A stretch of DNA of 64,000 bases from Rhizobium sp. Root1220 (GCF_001426265.1 NZ_LMDG01000004.1:41337-105336); one strand, 5' to 3'. Shown: positions 43,315 to 52,317, counted from the stretch's first letter. A program made the numbers and translations. The notes: a model not told the origin generated them from the letters alone.

Positions 43315-44178
43315 ATGGACGAAAACGCCACAGCAACGAAACTACAGTGGGAGCTTTTCATCAAGAAGCGTGCCAGCGCCACCCAGGGAGTGCCGCCGGG
43401 AAAGGAAGACCTCACTTGGGTCGCAAACACGGTGACACTGCTTTGGGGCGAGCATGACGCCGTCTTGGTGGATACCCTCCTTAGCGATGCCCAGAACGAA
43501 GAGCTGGCAGACTGGATCGAGACCAAAGGTCGCAAATTGCGCACGATCTATCTGACGCACGCACATCCGGACCACATTTTCGGCCTCACGCTTCTTCTCA
43601 AGCGTTTCCCAGATGCCACGGCTCTCGCAACTCCAAACGTTGTAGACGCCATGAGAAAGACGCTGTCCTCCGAAGTTGTCGAGACCAACTGGAAGGTTCG
43701 ATTCCCGGGTCTGGTCCCGGAGCATCTCACTGTCGCGCAGGTCTTGGACGGAGCGAGCTTCGAGCTCGAAGGCAATGAACTTCGCGTTGTTGAGATGGGA
43801 CACACGGATACGGACGACACGACGGGTCTCTACGTTCCGTCTCTCGAACTCCTAGTTGCGGGCGACGTAGTGTACAACGAAGCACACGCTTTTCTTGTCG
43901 AAACCGACGCGGCAGGACGACAGGCATGGCTGGCGGCGCTGGACATGGTCGAAGCACTGCACCCCAAGATCGTTATCGTGGGGCACGGCCCACTCAACCC
44001 GGATAACAGCCCGGTGCACATCGAGGCAACACGCCGCTACATCCAGGCGTTCGATCGCCTCGACCGCGAGACAACGACCGCCGAAGAGCTTTACGAAAAA
44101 ATGCTGAGCATCTACCCAAACAGGATCAACCCAGGGTCGTTATGGGGAAGTGCGCACGTCGCGAAGGGCCAACGCTAG
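43315..44178 (+). CDS. MBL-fold metallo-hydrolase
   Basis: A 287-residue metallo-beta-lactamase-fold hydrolase. The metal motif THAHPDHIFG (about 82-91), a later His in EMGHTDTDDTTGLYVP, Asp in LLVAGDVVYNEAH and His in IVGHGPLN provide the two-metal site. The substrate cannot be told; similar proteins are listed as lactonases or glyoxalase II-like enzymes. GGATCGGAGA precedes the ATG. It may belong with the upstream NmrA gene (188 bases apart) as a small detoxification set. Confidence 0.92.
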   Translation: MDENATATKLQWELFIKKRASATQGVPPGKEDLTWVANTVTLLWGEHDAVLVDTLLSDAQNEELADWIETKGRKLRTIYLTHAHPDHIFGLTLLLKRFPDATALATPNVVDAMRKTLSSEVVETNWKVRFPGLVPEHLTVAQVLDGASFELEGNELRVVEMGHTDTDDTTGLYVPSLELLVAGDVVYNEAHAFLVETDAAGRQAWLAALDMVEALHPKIVIVGHGPLNPDNSPVHIEATRRYIQAFDRLDRETTTAEELYEKMLSIYPNRINPGSLWGSAHVAKGQR

Positions 44179-44194
44179 TCACGGTCAGAAAGCC

Positions 44195-44225
44195 TAAACC
44201 CGGTCCGCGATGGCGGCCGGGTTTA
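44195..44225 (+). terminator. 9-bp inverted repeat after MBL gene (terminator-like)
   Basis: TAAACCCGG (44195-44203) and CCGGGTTTA (44217-44225) are exact complements around a 13-base loop, 17 bases after the MBL-fold stop. The T-run is short. Confidence 0.55.
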
Positions 44226-44520
44226 GTGCGTGCTTTGCTTCTGCTGAAAGGCAAACCTGAGCATTGCGCCACGAGTGCCATCGACAACGTGAAACACGAT
44301 GCCACGCGGACGAGCCTTACCAAAGGCCTGTGACTTTCGATTAGGATTTGATGTTCCGCTCGCAGCCGAAGATGGCTCTTCCAAATATTTCAGCGACACC
44401 CTGGCTACCGCTCTATGGACTGGGGTTTTGCAATACCTCTTCGCTCCTCATGAGATGAGCGATTCAGCATCTCATGATTGATTTCGTGCCGGGTCACAAC
44501 ATGGCCCGGCACTAGGATTC
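44226..44520. other. Gap with no recognised gene
   Basis: Between the MBL-fold gene hairpin and the hydrolase fragment. No frame with a start, ribosome site or motif. Confidence 0.35.
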
Positions 44521-44752
44521 TTAGTTGGCCGTGGCAGCGTCTTCGATCACCTTAGCCACTCGGTCGGGATGAGATACCATCAACGTGGGATGCGCCCTTG
44601 ACTTCGGCCGTCTCCTTGGCTCTTGCCCGCGTCGCCACCCATTTCATTACCTCAGGAGGAATGTTCTTGTCGGCGGAGCCGAAGACAGACCACGACGGGA
44701 TGTTTTTCCAGCCAGCGTTCGTCGCGGCCTCACCGAGTGCTTGCGCGCGCAA
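44521..44752 (-). pseudogene. 3' fragment of an alpha/beta-hydrolase gene
   Basis: GEAATNAGWKNIPSWSVFGS and ADKNIPPEVMKWVATRARAK, then KGASHV, match the C-terminal third of an alpha/beta hydrolase (Asp and catalytic His regions). The final part MVSHPDRVAKVIEDAATAN lies one frame away and ends at 44521. The N-terminal two-thirds, including the nucleophile Ser, are absent; a TAA precedes the fragment. Confidence 0.7.
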
Positions 44753-44904
44753 TCCTTATCGGCGTAGTCATTCTGCAGATCTGGAAGCAAATGCCGTTCG
44801 CCCTTCTCATTCTTACAGGTGCCGTTCAGGCAATCGGCGACGACATTCTCAATGCGGCTCGCGATTTAGGTGCCGGTGCATGGTCCCGTTTCCGAAAGAT
44901 ATGA
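44751..44904 (+). pseudogene. Fragment of an ABC transporter permease
   Basis: RAILIGVVILQIWKQMPFAL, then LILTGAVQAIGDDILNAARD and LGAGAWSRFRKI, is the EAA-loop region of a sugar/spermidine-type ABC permease (AARDLGAGAWSRFRKI before the usual LPL). Only about 50 codons remain; the rest of the permease and its operon are missing. Confidence 0.7.
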
Positions 44905-44929
44905 ATAGCGATCTAAATCCGTTCGGCAT

Positions 44930-45240
44930 CTGATGTTCCGCATCCCAGGTGTAAACGCCGGTAAGGTTGATGTGTTCCCATCCGCGAGCGCCATATCTCG
45001 AAGGGGCCGACTGCGGTCATTGAGCATCGCTTTCAGAGCAGCAATATCGTCGTGGCTCGCGTTGCAAGCGGAAGCACCGGCGGTGTACAGCGGTTCAAGG
45101 CAGGGCTGCACGGAGCTTCTCACGAACAGGCGGTCATGATCGCCTATGTTCAGGCAGGCAGCATTCTCGATTGGACCCGCAGGGTGGATCTGCAACCCAT
45201 CTCCACAGCCCACCAGTTCGGTTTTCGGAGCCAACCCGTC
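44930..45240 (-). pseudogene. Possible GntR/FadR-type regulator fragment
   Basis: The - strand frame contains DGLQIHPAGPI, DHDRLFVRSSVQPCLEPL and DDIAALKAMLNDRSRPLRDM, which resembles the FCD domain of GntR-family regulators. The helix-turn-helix part and a start are not seen. Low-certainty call based on motif likeness. Confidence 0.35.
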
Positions 45241-45242
45241 GG

Positions 45243-46514
45243 TTATCGGATCCTTATGCCACCCGAACCGCTGTTGTGCTGCTCCTGATTGAGGTCTGTA
45301 TCGGGAGCCGATCTGCTCGGCGGCGTTGCGTCAAGCGCCATGGAAGGAACTTCCCAGATCGGCTCGATGTCCGCCAACGCGGGTTTACCGGGTACACCCT
45401 TGGACACCAAATTCAGCTTCAGCGGATCAGCGGTCGTATCAACAATGAGCCGATAGCGCGGCTTTTGGGCGTCTTTTCCAAAGAGGATCGTCTCTGCTCG
45501 CTCTAGTGCATCGGATCGATCCGTTCCCTGCGGCAACTCAACACCGTAGCCCGAGCCGCGACTTGTCATTGCTATCCCGAGAAACGCGAAGAGCGGAATC
45601 GGATTGATTTTTTCGCTCAGGTCCACAAGCGGGGTCACCTTTGGCGGGGTTCCGAGCGACTGAGCTATGGCGTACGACACGGCCATAGCCGGCGCGATCA
45701 AACAAGGTTGAACCACATTGTCGCCACCCTCGCCCTTCTCATTGATGAGCAGGTAGTAACCAAGTTGAGGGGTATCGGCCAAAGTTCTGAGCTGAACGAA
45801 GTTCTCATGATTGCGAGGAAAACCCTTCGTCGGCGCTTGCTCTGACTTGTTAGTTAGGCCCACTAAAAACCGCCTGGGACGTGTCCCGGACTGTTCTGAA
45901 ATCTTGACCTGAAGCCGAGCAACTTTGATGAGTGGGTTGCTCGCTTCTCCGGATCGGACGATCAGCCCAACGTCGGCCCCTGTATGTTTCTCGTTGCAGT
46001 CAGTTGAAGTATCGTAGAAATATATGGCTGGACCCACTTTGCCCGTACCACCCAGGCTGCAAAGCGACGAATAGCTGCGGGCACTCATGATCATGGAGTT
46101 GAGGAGTGCGCCTGTCGCCCGTTCCTCATGGCTGCAGAACGGCAGAAAATCTTCCAGAAAAGCGCCTTCCGCCTCGATAAGGCTCCAGAAAAACGCATGA
46201 TCGCGAAACGTGGAAAATGTTTGGACCTTGGCAAGGCGATCCCCCAATAGCTGCCATCCATTCGGTCCAAACTGAGACTTCGGGTCGTCGAACGGCGAAT
46301 GCTCTCGAAAAGTGTGCTTCAATAGATCCAAGAAGGGTCCGGCGGGCACAAGATCCTTGTCACGCCTCATTGCCCCAAAGCCAAGGCGCTTTTGGTTCAA
46401 GGTTTCCAAAAGGGTTTCGGCATTTTCCTTAAGAACCTTTTCTATACGCGCAATACGGCTCGCGACTGGGAGGTCTTTGAGCCCTAAGAACACCGACTGC
46501 TGATAAACCAACAT
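45243..46514 (-). CDS. Orphan hypothetical protein with PD-(D/E)XK-like motif
   Basis: A 423-residue protein of no family I recognise, starting at ATG 46514. An E175...D181...Q202-x-K204 pattern (NEKHTGADVGLIVRSG, then VARLQVKIS) has the look of the catalytic core of PD-(D/E)XK nucleases of the restriction/defence type (E, GAD-x-G, Q-x-K). The N-terminal half is helical (RIARIEKVLKENAETLLETL); the tail is Pro/Ser/Gly-rich and probably disordered. There is no partner gene on either side. A single-gene antiphage nuclease is possible but unproven. Confidence 0.75.
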   Translation of the reverse strand: MLVYQQSVFLGLKDLPVASRIARIEKVLKENAETLLETLNQKRLGFGAMRRDKDLVPAGPFLDLLKHTFREHSPFDDPKSQFGPNGWQLLGDRLAKVQTFSTFRDHAFFWSLIEAEGAFLEDFLPFCSHEERATGALLNSMIMSARSYSSLCSLGGTGKVGPAIYFYDTSTDCNEKHTGADVGLIVRSGEASNPLIKVARLQVKISEQSGTRPRRFLVGLTNKSEQAPTKGFPRNHENFVQLRTLADTPQLGYYLLINEKGEGGDNVVQPCLIAPAMAVSYAIAQSLGTPPKVTPLVDLSEKINPIPLFAFLGIAMTSRGSGYGVELPQGTDRSDALERAETILFGKDAQKPRYRLIVDTTADPLKLNLVSKGVPGKPALADIEPIWEVPSMALDATPPSRSAPDTDLNQEQHNSGSGGIRIR

Positions 46515-46791
46515 CACAAATCTCGCTGAATACGACTATGACGTGCCTACAGGAAAGACGTTTCCAAATGGTGGGTAGGCGCGTCCCATTGCGTCGGTAT
46601 TCACCACGGGACGATTTAGAATCGAACCCGCGAGAAGCGGTTGACTGTTTCCGTGTGAGTTTGATCCGTTTTTCCGTGATCCACTTACGCCGGATAAAAT
46701 TGTTGTCGGAAAATTCGCTACACCGGATCTGGTGGGCTAACGCGGAATGGAAAAATGGGCTAAATCCTGATGAAACTCAACACGCGTGGCA
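46515..46791. other. Gap upstream of the orphan nuclease-like gene
   Basis: The DNA is less GC-rich than its surroundings. One + frame spans it (85 codons) but has no motif or ribosome site. No promoter identified. Confidence 0.35.
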
Positions 46792-47352
46792 TTAGAATGG
46801 CACTGCGTAGAAACCGAGAGCTTCTTCAAGTTCGGCCTGCTCGTAATCGAAGTGTGAGCGAACGATCCTGGACAGAAGCGTGAATGTTTCCTGCGTGCGG
46901 GCGGAGGTGTCGGGTCCCGGCTGAGTCAACAAATCGGACACGTTCGTTGCGAGAGATTCCAGCAGCTCGTGGATTACCAAGTGCTCTTCGGTAAGGCGGG
47001 CGATGACCCGTTTCAGGCCATCGCCGCCATTTGCATAGATGACCGGGAAAATTTCGTTATCCTCGGACATATGGTGGAAATCGAGAAACTGGCACTCCCG
47101 CCCACAGAGGTTGCCGAACTGTCTGTAGTTGCTCATCAACTGCATTGAGTTGATTTGGGTCGCCAACTCGCCGACTTGGCTCTCCCCAGCCACGACACGC
47201 TCCATCATCGCTTCGGTCTCGTCGAGAGCAGCGAGATGCATGCCATGGATCATCGCCAATTTTCTACCCGCCATACGATGAGCCGGCGTGGCTCCCGGAA
47301 TTGGCGGTGCCTTGGGGCGTGTACTCTCGTCAAAAATGTCAAAAACGTTCAT
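46792..47352 (-). CDS. Hemerythrin-domain protein
   Basis: A 186-residue all-helical protein with hemerythrin-type iron ligands: HRMAGRKLAMIHGMHLAALD, FHHMSEDNEIFP, RLTEEHLVIHELLESL and IVRSHFDYEQAELEEAL (H-x-x-x-E and H...E pairs). Such proteins bind a di-iron centre and sense or scavenge oxygen or nitric oxide. The start is uncertain: ATG 47352 is used, while TTG 47391 would add 13 residues (MSDQFWRTFEAQL). Confidence 0.85.
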   Translation of the reverse strand: MNVFDIFDESTRPKAPPIPGATPAHRMAGRKLAMIHGMHLAALDETEAMMERVVAGESQVGELATQINSMQLMSNYRQFGNLCGRECQFLDFHHMSEDNEIFPVIYANGGDGLKRVIARLTEEHLVIHELLESLATNVSDLLTQPGPDTSARTQETFTLLSRIVRSHFDYEQAELEEALGFYAVPF

Positions 47353-47487
47353 CAGTTGCGCTTCAAAGGTTCGCCAAAATTGATCGCTCAATTATGCCGG
47401 GAATGACGGGTTAGACATCTCGGCACCAAGCGTTTCAACTGATCTGGCCCTGATATCCTACGAGAAGCGAGCCGCCCACTTGGAAGC

Positions 47488-47715
47488 ATGGACGCAGCGA
47501 TCCGGGTTCTAGAGCGCGTATCTACTACCACGCAGCGCATTGCGACTATCGTAAGACAAACCCACGATCGTATAACGAGTACTCATCAAGAATTAGCACC
47601 ACTTAATCTCGCCCAACTCGTCCAAAAGACATGTGACCTTGTGGTGAGCGATATGCGAGATTTAGGCATCATACTGACGCTGGACTGCGATCAGAGCGAG
47701 CCTACCGTTATGGGG
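47488..47715 (+). pseudogene. Histidine kinase fragment
   Basis: LERVSTTTQRIATIVRQTHD, LNLAQLVQKTCDLVVSDMRD and LGIILTLDCDQSEPTVMGNF correspond to the stretch between the dimerisation and ATP-binding domains of a histidine kinase. The ATP-binding part is missing; the sequence switches at about 47715-47730 into the end of a GAF domain belonging to the next kinase. It is a recombination remnant. Confidence 0.65.
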
Positions 47716-47857
47716 AACTTCGTCGATCTTCAAGGAAGCTATATCGATCCTACTCGCGACAGCACCGCACGCCGCTATTGCCCTCGACAATGCAAAGCTC
47801 TTCGCCGAGCTGGAGAAGGAAAAAGCCGATCTAGCGGAAAGCGAGCGCGAGTTTCGC

Positions 47858-49837
47858 ATGGCGAACGACACGATGCCGTCCATGACGTGGAGTGCAGACG
47901 CCAACGGGGCGAACGAGTGGTTCAACAAGGAGTGGTACGAGTACACTGGGCTTACGCATGAACAAGCCAGTAACGGCGGATGGAAGTATGTCTTCCATCC
48001 AGATGACCGGGCGGAATCGGCGGCCACCTGGCATCGCATCATCACCAAGCGCGAGATGAGTGGCCTCGAGGCAAGGTTGCGTCGGCATGACGGTGAGTAT
48101 CGATGGTTTATAGTCAGAGCGCAGCCCCACTGTGATGCCACCGGACGTATCGTCAGGTGCTACGGTGCGGAGAGCGACATCGACGACCTCAAGAGGGCAG
48201 AGATCCTTCTGGCAGGAGAAAAACGTTCATTTGAGATGATGACGACCGAGCAGCCGCTCACAGAGATCCTGGATTCACTCTGCCAGACGCTGTCCGTCCT
48301 TACAGACGCTTCTTTCGTCACGATCATGCTGCAGGACGAAGATCGGCGCACATTGCAGCCGGGAGGGGGGCATAACCTCCCGGAAGGTTTCAGCGACGCC
48401 GTAGGTGGAATTCCCGTCGGGCCGGATTTCGGCTCCTGTGGAACCGCAGCCTTTCGGCAGGAGCCAGTTTGGATCGACGATGTCGATACAGATCCGCGAT
48501 GGGACTGTGCGCGCGATCTAGTCAACCATTTCGGTTTCAAGGCCTGCTGGTCCACTCCCATCATATCCGGACGCGGATCTGTGTTTGGCACAATCGCCAT
48601 TTACTCAAACACCATTCGCTCCATAGGAGATCGCGAGCGCAAGGCTATCGATCGCTTCAGCCAGCTGGCGAGCTTCGTCCTCGAACGCAAGATTTCCGAG
48701 GATGCGTTAAAGAGGAGCGAGGCCATGCTTGCGGAAGGACAGCGTATCTCGCACACGGGTAGTTGGGCCTGGAACGTGGCAACCGATAAGCTGGAATGGT
48801 CGGAAGAACACGGCAACATTTTCGGCTACAATGTCTCGGACGTCGGGGGAGACCTCAAGAATATGCTTGAGAGAATGCTGCCCGAGGAGGCGGCCTTCGT
48901 GAGTGAAACGATGCGGAGAGCGGTCACCGAGAAGAGGGATCTGGAGTTCGAATATCAAGCGACGCTTCCCAGCGGGAATGTCATCCAACTGCTCTGCACC
49001 GGGCGCGCGTCGACAGGAGAGTTGGGCGAGGTAACGGGATATGTTGGAACGACCATGGACATCACCGAACGCAAAAGGGTGGTCTCAGAACTCCTCAAGA
49101 GTGCTGCGCATCTCAGGGAAGTGCAGGCGGAGCTGGCACATGTTGCGCGTGCGACTACGATGGGCGAGCTGGCCGCCTCAATCGCGCACGAAGTCAATCA
49201 GCCGCTAACGGGCATCGTTGCCAGCGGTGGCGCTGCGTTGCGCTGGTTGTCCAGGGCGACACCAGATGTGATCAGAGCCAGAGAAAGCCTCAAGAACGTC
49301 ATAGACGACGGCAGGCGCGCAAGCGAAATCGTCACCAGAATCCGCAAGATGTATAGGAAGGAAATGTCCACCGTCGAGCCAATTGGGATGGCCGAGCTCA
49401 TCGGCGACGTCATTTCGCTGACACGCGGCGAGCTCCAGAAAACAAAAGTCACGCTCAAGCTCGATATCCCCGATGATCTCCCGGCAATCCCCGTTGATCG
49501 CGTCCAACTTCAACAGGTTTTCGTGAACCTAATTCTGAACGCTATCGAGTCTATGCGTGAAACATCTGACCGCGGCTCCGCGCTTACCATCGACATCAAG
49601 CAGGACGAGGAATTGGTCACGATCGGGGTCTGTGACAATGGACCGGGTATCGCCGAGGACCGCGTCGAAAGCGTATTCCGTCCGTTCGAAACCAGCAAGG
49701 CGAATGGGATGGGCATGGGCCTGTCGATCTGCCGCACCATTGTCGAAAACCACGGAGGGCAGATCCGGCTCGTGCAGGGCGTTGTGCCGGGCTGCCGTTT
49801 CGAATTTACATTGCCAATCGAGTTGGCCAACAACTAA
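47858..49837 (+). CDS. PAS-GAF-PAS sensor histidine kinase, probably 5'-truncated
   Basis: A 659-residue soluble histidine kinase. PAS 1 (about 1-110: MPSMTWSADANGANEWFNKE), GAF (about 125-285: LTDASFVTIMLQDEDRRTLQ ... FGSCGTAAFRQ), PAS 2 (about 290-410: ISHTGSWAWNVATDKLEWSE), HisKA with phospho-His H444 in AASIAHEVNQPLTGIV, N-box NLILNAIESM, G1 DNGPGI and G2 GMGMGLSI. In-frame sequence upstream of the ATG (APHAAIALDNAKLFAELEKE) is the end of another GAF domain, so the parental protein was longer, like the large ATPase-GAF-PAS kinases of rhizobia. No response regulator is adjacent. Confidence 0.88.
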   Translation: MANDTMPSMTWSADANGANEWFNKEWYEYTGLTHEQASNGGWKYVFHPDDRAESAATWHRIITKREMSGLEARLRRHDGEYRWFIVRAQPHCDATGRIVRCYGAESDIDDLKRAEILLAGEKRSFEMMTTEQPLTEILDSLCQTLSVLTDASFVTIMLQDEDRRTLQPGGGHNLPEGFSDAVGGIPVGPDFGSCGTAAFRQEPVWIDDVDTDPRWDCARDLVNHFGFKACWSTPIISGRGSVFGTIAIYSNTIRSIGDRERKAIDRFSQLASFVLERKISEDALKRSEAMLAEGQRISHTGSWAWNVATDKLEWSEEHGNIFGYNVSDVGGDLKNMLERMLPEEAAFVSETMRRAVTEKRDLEFEYQATLPSGNVIQLLCTGRASTGELGEVTGYVGTTMDITERKRVVSELLKSAAHLREVQAELAHVARATTMGELAASIAHEVNQPLTGIVASGGAALRWLSRATPDVIRARESLKNVIDDGRRASEIVTRIRKMYRKEMSTVEPIGMAELIGDVISLTRGELQKTKVTLKLDIPDDLPAIPVDRVQLQQVFVNLILNAIESMRETSDRGSALTIDIKQDEELVTIGVCDNGPGIAEDRVESVFRPFETSKANGMGMGLSICRTIVENHGGQIRLVQGVVPGCRFEFTLPIELANN

Positions 49838-50564
49838 AGTCGCATCGCGCACCCGCTTACAACCCGCGGCGGGAATTGATAGCAACCGTCGTTCTTGATA
49901 TCTTCTTAAAATGGCATTTGCTTATCGCTCTTGCCAAATATGCTCTCCGTTTGTTTGTCCTAAACTGGGCTGGGGAGACGCGTTTGGTGCTGAGTATCAC
50001 CGCGATATGTCTTTCCCGAGAAATGCATTGTATAAGCTGGGACACATGCGCCGGGCTCGCCGAGTGATCTCTATCGCGTCTTTTCGGTCAGATGACGCAG
50101 GCCTTTCGGCAATTCGAGGCTTATAAATTGCGTCCTGCGTACCTTTTTCCACGTAGAAAATGAAGTGGTGGATGACAAGAAAGTTGGAAAGGGTCTTGAG
50201 GCCGAAGGCTTCAGGCGGTCGAGATGGATGGGGAGATCGTCCAGTGAGACCGCGTTTTGGTTCCCAAAGGCATCGGCTCACGAGCGTTGAAGCGGCCCAA
50301 ATCTAACATTGACTGAAATCACCGATAGTCTGAAAGCCGCTGCTTTCTACCCGCGTTGTTCCATAAATACTATTATGCGATGTGTTATAACGTATTAAGA
50401 CGATTAGATTACGGAGGCCGCCATTCGAGCATTCACGCCGCTGTTGATATCAACCCCAATAGTCCGGGGACACGCGGACCAAAGCAATGAAAGGCCCGCG
50501 CAAGCGCCTGTTGACAGAGTATCTCGCCCGGCCGAAAAGGTATCGGCTGTAAAGGAGATGATCG
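49838..50564. other. 727-bp gap without a recognisable gene
   Basis: Several short frames, none with a motif. The part near 50360-50410 is AT-rich (ATAAATACTATTATGCGATGT) and may hold the promoter of the SyrB-like genes. Confidence 0.4.
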
Positions 50565-50972
50565 ATGGCTGAAGAGAATATCACCGCCCCTGCTGTTGCC
50601 GTGGGCGTAGCGGCGCCGGTGGAGACACCCGCTGTAAAGAAAACGCGGGCACCTCGCCAGAAGAAGGGTGTTGCCGCGCCGGCGGTCGTCCCGTCGCAAG
50701 CTGCTGCTGCACCGGTTGAGTCCGTGAAGGTTGCCAGCGGCCGTGGCAGGAAGGCCAAAGCGGTCGTTGCAAAGCCCGAGGTTGCAGCCAAAGCCACCAG
50801 AGCCAAGCGCACGCCCAAGGCTCTTCAGCCGCAAACGGCCCCTGTCGCAGCGCTTGATGAGATTGAAGATCTGATCAAGCTGGAAGAAGAAAATCAGCGC
50901 CTTCGCAAGTTGCTTGCGGAAAAGCTCCGCAACGAAAATGCCGATCTGCGCAAGCGGCTCGATCGCGTCTGA
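50565..50972 (+). CDS. syrB: SyrB-like regulator (first of three)
   Basis: A 135-residue protein. Ala/Val/Lys/Pro-rich low-complexity body (APRQKKGVAAPAVVPSQAAA, GRGRKAKAVVAKPEVAAKAT) and a C-terminal coiled coil EIEDLIKLEEENQRLRKLLA, EKLRNENADLRKRL. This matches the SyrB family of Sinorhizobium, SyrB being a negative regulator of syrA in exopolysaccharide control. Basic AT-hook-like segments and the leucine-zipper end suggest a DNA-associated oligomer. AAAGGAGATGATCG precedes the ATG. It is followed by two diverged relatives. Confidence 0.8.
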   Translation: MAEENITAPAVAVGVAAPVETPAVKKTRAPRQKKGVAAPAVVPSQAAAAPVESVKVASGRGRKAKAVVAKPEVAAKATRAKRTPKALQPQTAPVAALDEIEDLIKLEEENQRLRKLLAEKLRNENADLRKRLDRV

Positions 50973-51094
50973 CGCGAAGAGTACTGCGTTCTGCCTTTTG
51001 ACAGCGGCACGCATACCGATCCAAGAAACTTGGCAAGCGGGATCTGCAAGGATCTCGCAGCGCTATTGCGCATTCAGTCAGGGGGTAAAGAACT

Positions 51095-51706
51095 ATGAAG
51101 TCACCATGGCGATTTCTCGCGGACCTGGCGTCGCGCCCTAAAACGCAAGTGTCACCGTTGGTTCCCCCCGCTCTGGAGAAACCGGCCGAGGACCAGGCAG
51201 GTGATCAGAACGTAGCGCCGTCGCTGTCGGCAACGATAGCGGAGCCGACTGATCATCTGCTCGCAACGACAGACAGCGCTGCCGCTTCGCCGGTTACGTC
51301 ATCATCGGTGGCCGGTACTGTAGTCGAAGCGAGCGAAGTCAACTCCCGTTTAACGTCGGAGCCAACGGTTGACAACGTTGACCCGGAAGTCGCGATCGAG
51401 CGACCAGATCCAACTCCGGTGACAATAGCACCGGCAAACCTTGGCGAAGCGGAAGCACTGTCGAGCCCTGGCAAAAATCGCTCGAAGCGTATAAAGCCCG
51501 GTTCGGTTCAAGTCGTGACGCAGTCTCGATCCAAGCCGAGCGATGACCCACGGGCCGTATCTCCTCCGCCGCAGCCTCTGACATTTCTTGAGGAGGTTGT
51601 GGTTCTCGACAAAGAAATCGTGGCGCTGAAGGCCGGCCTGGCGCTCAAGCTGAAGCTGCAGAACGCTCAACTAAAAAAGATGCTCGAGCGCTTTGATATT
51701 CGCTAG
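51095..51706 (+). CDS. SyrB-related protein (second of three)
   Basis: A 203-residue protein starting MKSPWRFLADLASRPKTQVS, a conserved head, then a Thr/Val/Pro-rich disordered body and a C-terminal coiled coil (LEEVVVLDKEIVALKAGLAL, KLKLQNAQLKKMLERFDI) similar to that of the SyrB-like neighbour. GGGGGTAAAG precedes the ATG. The shared zipper end suggests hetero-oligomers with the flanking proteins; function is unknown. Confidence 0.75.
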   Translation: MKSPWRFLADLASRPKTQVSPLVPPALEKPAEDQAGDQNVAPSLSATIAEPTDHLLATTDSAAASPVTSSSVAGTVVEASEVNSRLTSEPTVDNVDPEVAIERPDPTPVTIAPANLGEAEALSSPGKNRSKRIKPGSVQVVTQSRSKPSDDPRAVSPPPQPLTFLEEVVVLDKEIVALKAGLALKLKLQNAQLKKMLERFDIR

Positions 51707-51738
51707 CCTGCCGGTCAGGCTGTTATGATTGGAATGAC

Positions 51739-52317
51739 ATGAAGACCCCGCAGAGAAATTTCGTTGTCGAGATCAAGTCGAAGGGCCGCCGATCGGCAGT
51801 CCGGCAGGGATCCATCTGGGGCAGCACAGATCTGAAGGTATTTGCCCTTCAGGCAGCCAGCGTGGCGCCGCAGCTGTTAGAGGACGGGCAGCAAGCTGAA
51901 TCGACGGTCGAAGACATTATCGTAGCACCTGCTGTAGAAAATGCGCCAGTCGAAGAGCCGGTTCTCGCGCCGGTGGCCCGGACTTCCGATGCCATCGTCG
52001 CGACTTCCGTTTCTACGGTAGAAGAGCGGTCAGAGCCTCAAGATCTGCCCGCTGTCGAAGTCGTTGCAAAAGCCGTGGTCGCGAAAGGAAAGCCCTCTCG
52101 ATCGGGATTGATCGGCCGTCAGTCGACAACTATGCGCAAAGGCGGCGATAAGGTCGGAATTTCCGTATCTTCCCTCTTGGCTCCGAGTGAAGCTCCCATT
52201 GATGAATTACCCGCTCTCGAAGCCGAAAATCTGCTATTGAAGACGCTTTTGGCTGATCGCCTTCGCCAACAGAATCTGCAGCTTCGAATGATGTTGCGCC
52301 GCTTCGGCGCTGAGTGA
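51739..52317 (+). CDS. SyrB-related protein (third of three)
   Basis: A 192-residue protein with the head MKTPQRNFVVEIKSKGRRSA and QGSIWGSTDLKVFALQA, found in a rhizobial family usually placed beside syrB-type genes. A Val/Ala/Glu-rich middle is followed by the C-terminal coiled coil ELPALEAENLLLKTLLADRL, RQQNLQLRMMLRRFGAE. It lies 32 bases after the second gene, so the two are likely co-transcribed. Function unknown. Confidence 0.75.
   Translation: MKTPQRNFVVEIKSKGRRSAVRQGSIWGSTDLKVFALQAASVAPQLLEDGQQAESTVEDIIVAPAVENAPVEEPVLAPVARTSDAIVATSVSTVEERSEPQDLPAVEVVAKAVVAKGKPSRSGLIGRQSTTMRKGGDKVGISVSSLLAPSEAPIDELPALEAENLLLKTLLADRLRQQNLQLRMMLRRFGAE

Noticed and set aside
46600..46640. GAATCGAACCCGCGAG, considered as the T-arm of a tRNA
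   Set aside because: No matching acceptor stem, anticodon arm or D-arm could be built around it on either strand.
50433..51014. 193-codon - strand frame over the first syrB-like gene
   Set aside because: Shadow of the coding strand; the + strand product has a recognised family and ribosome site.
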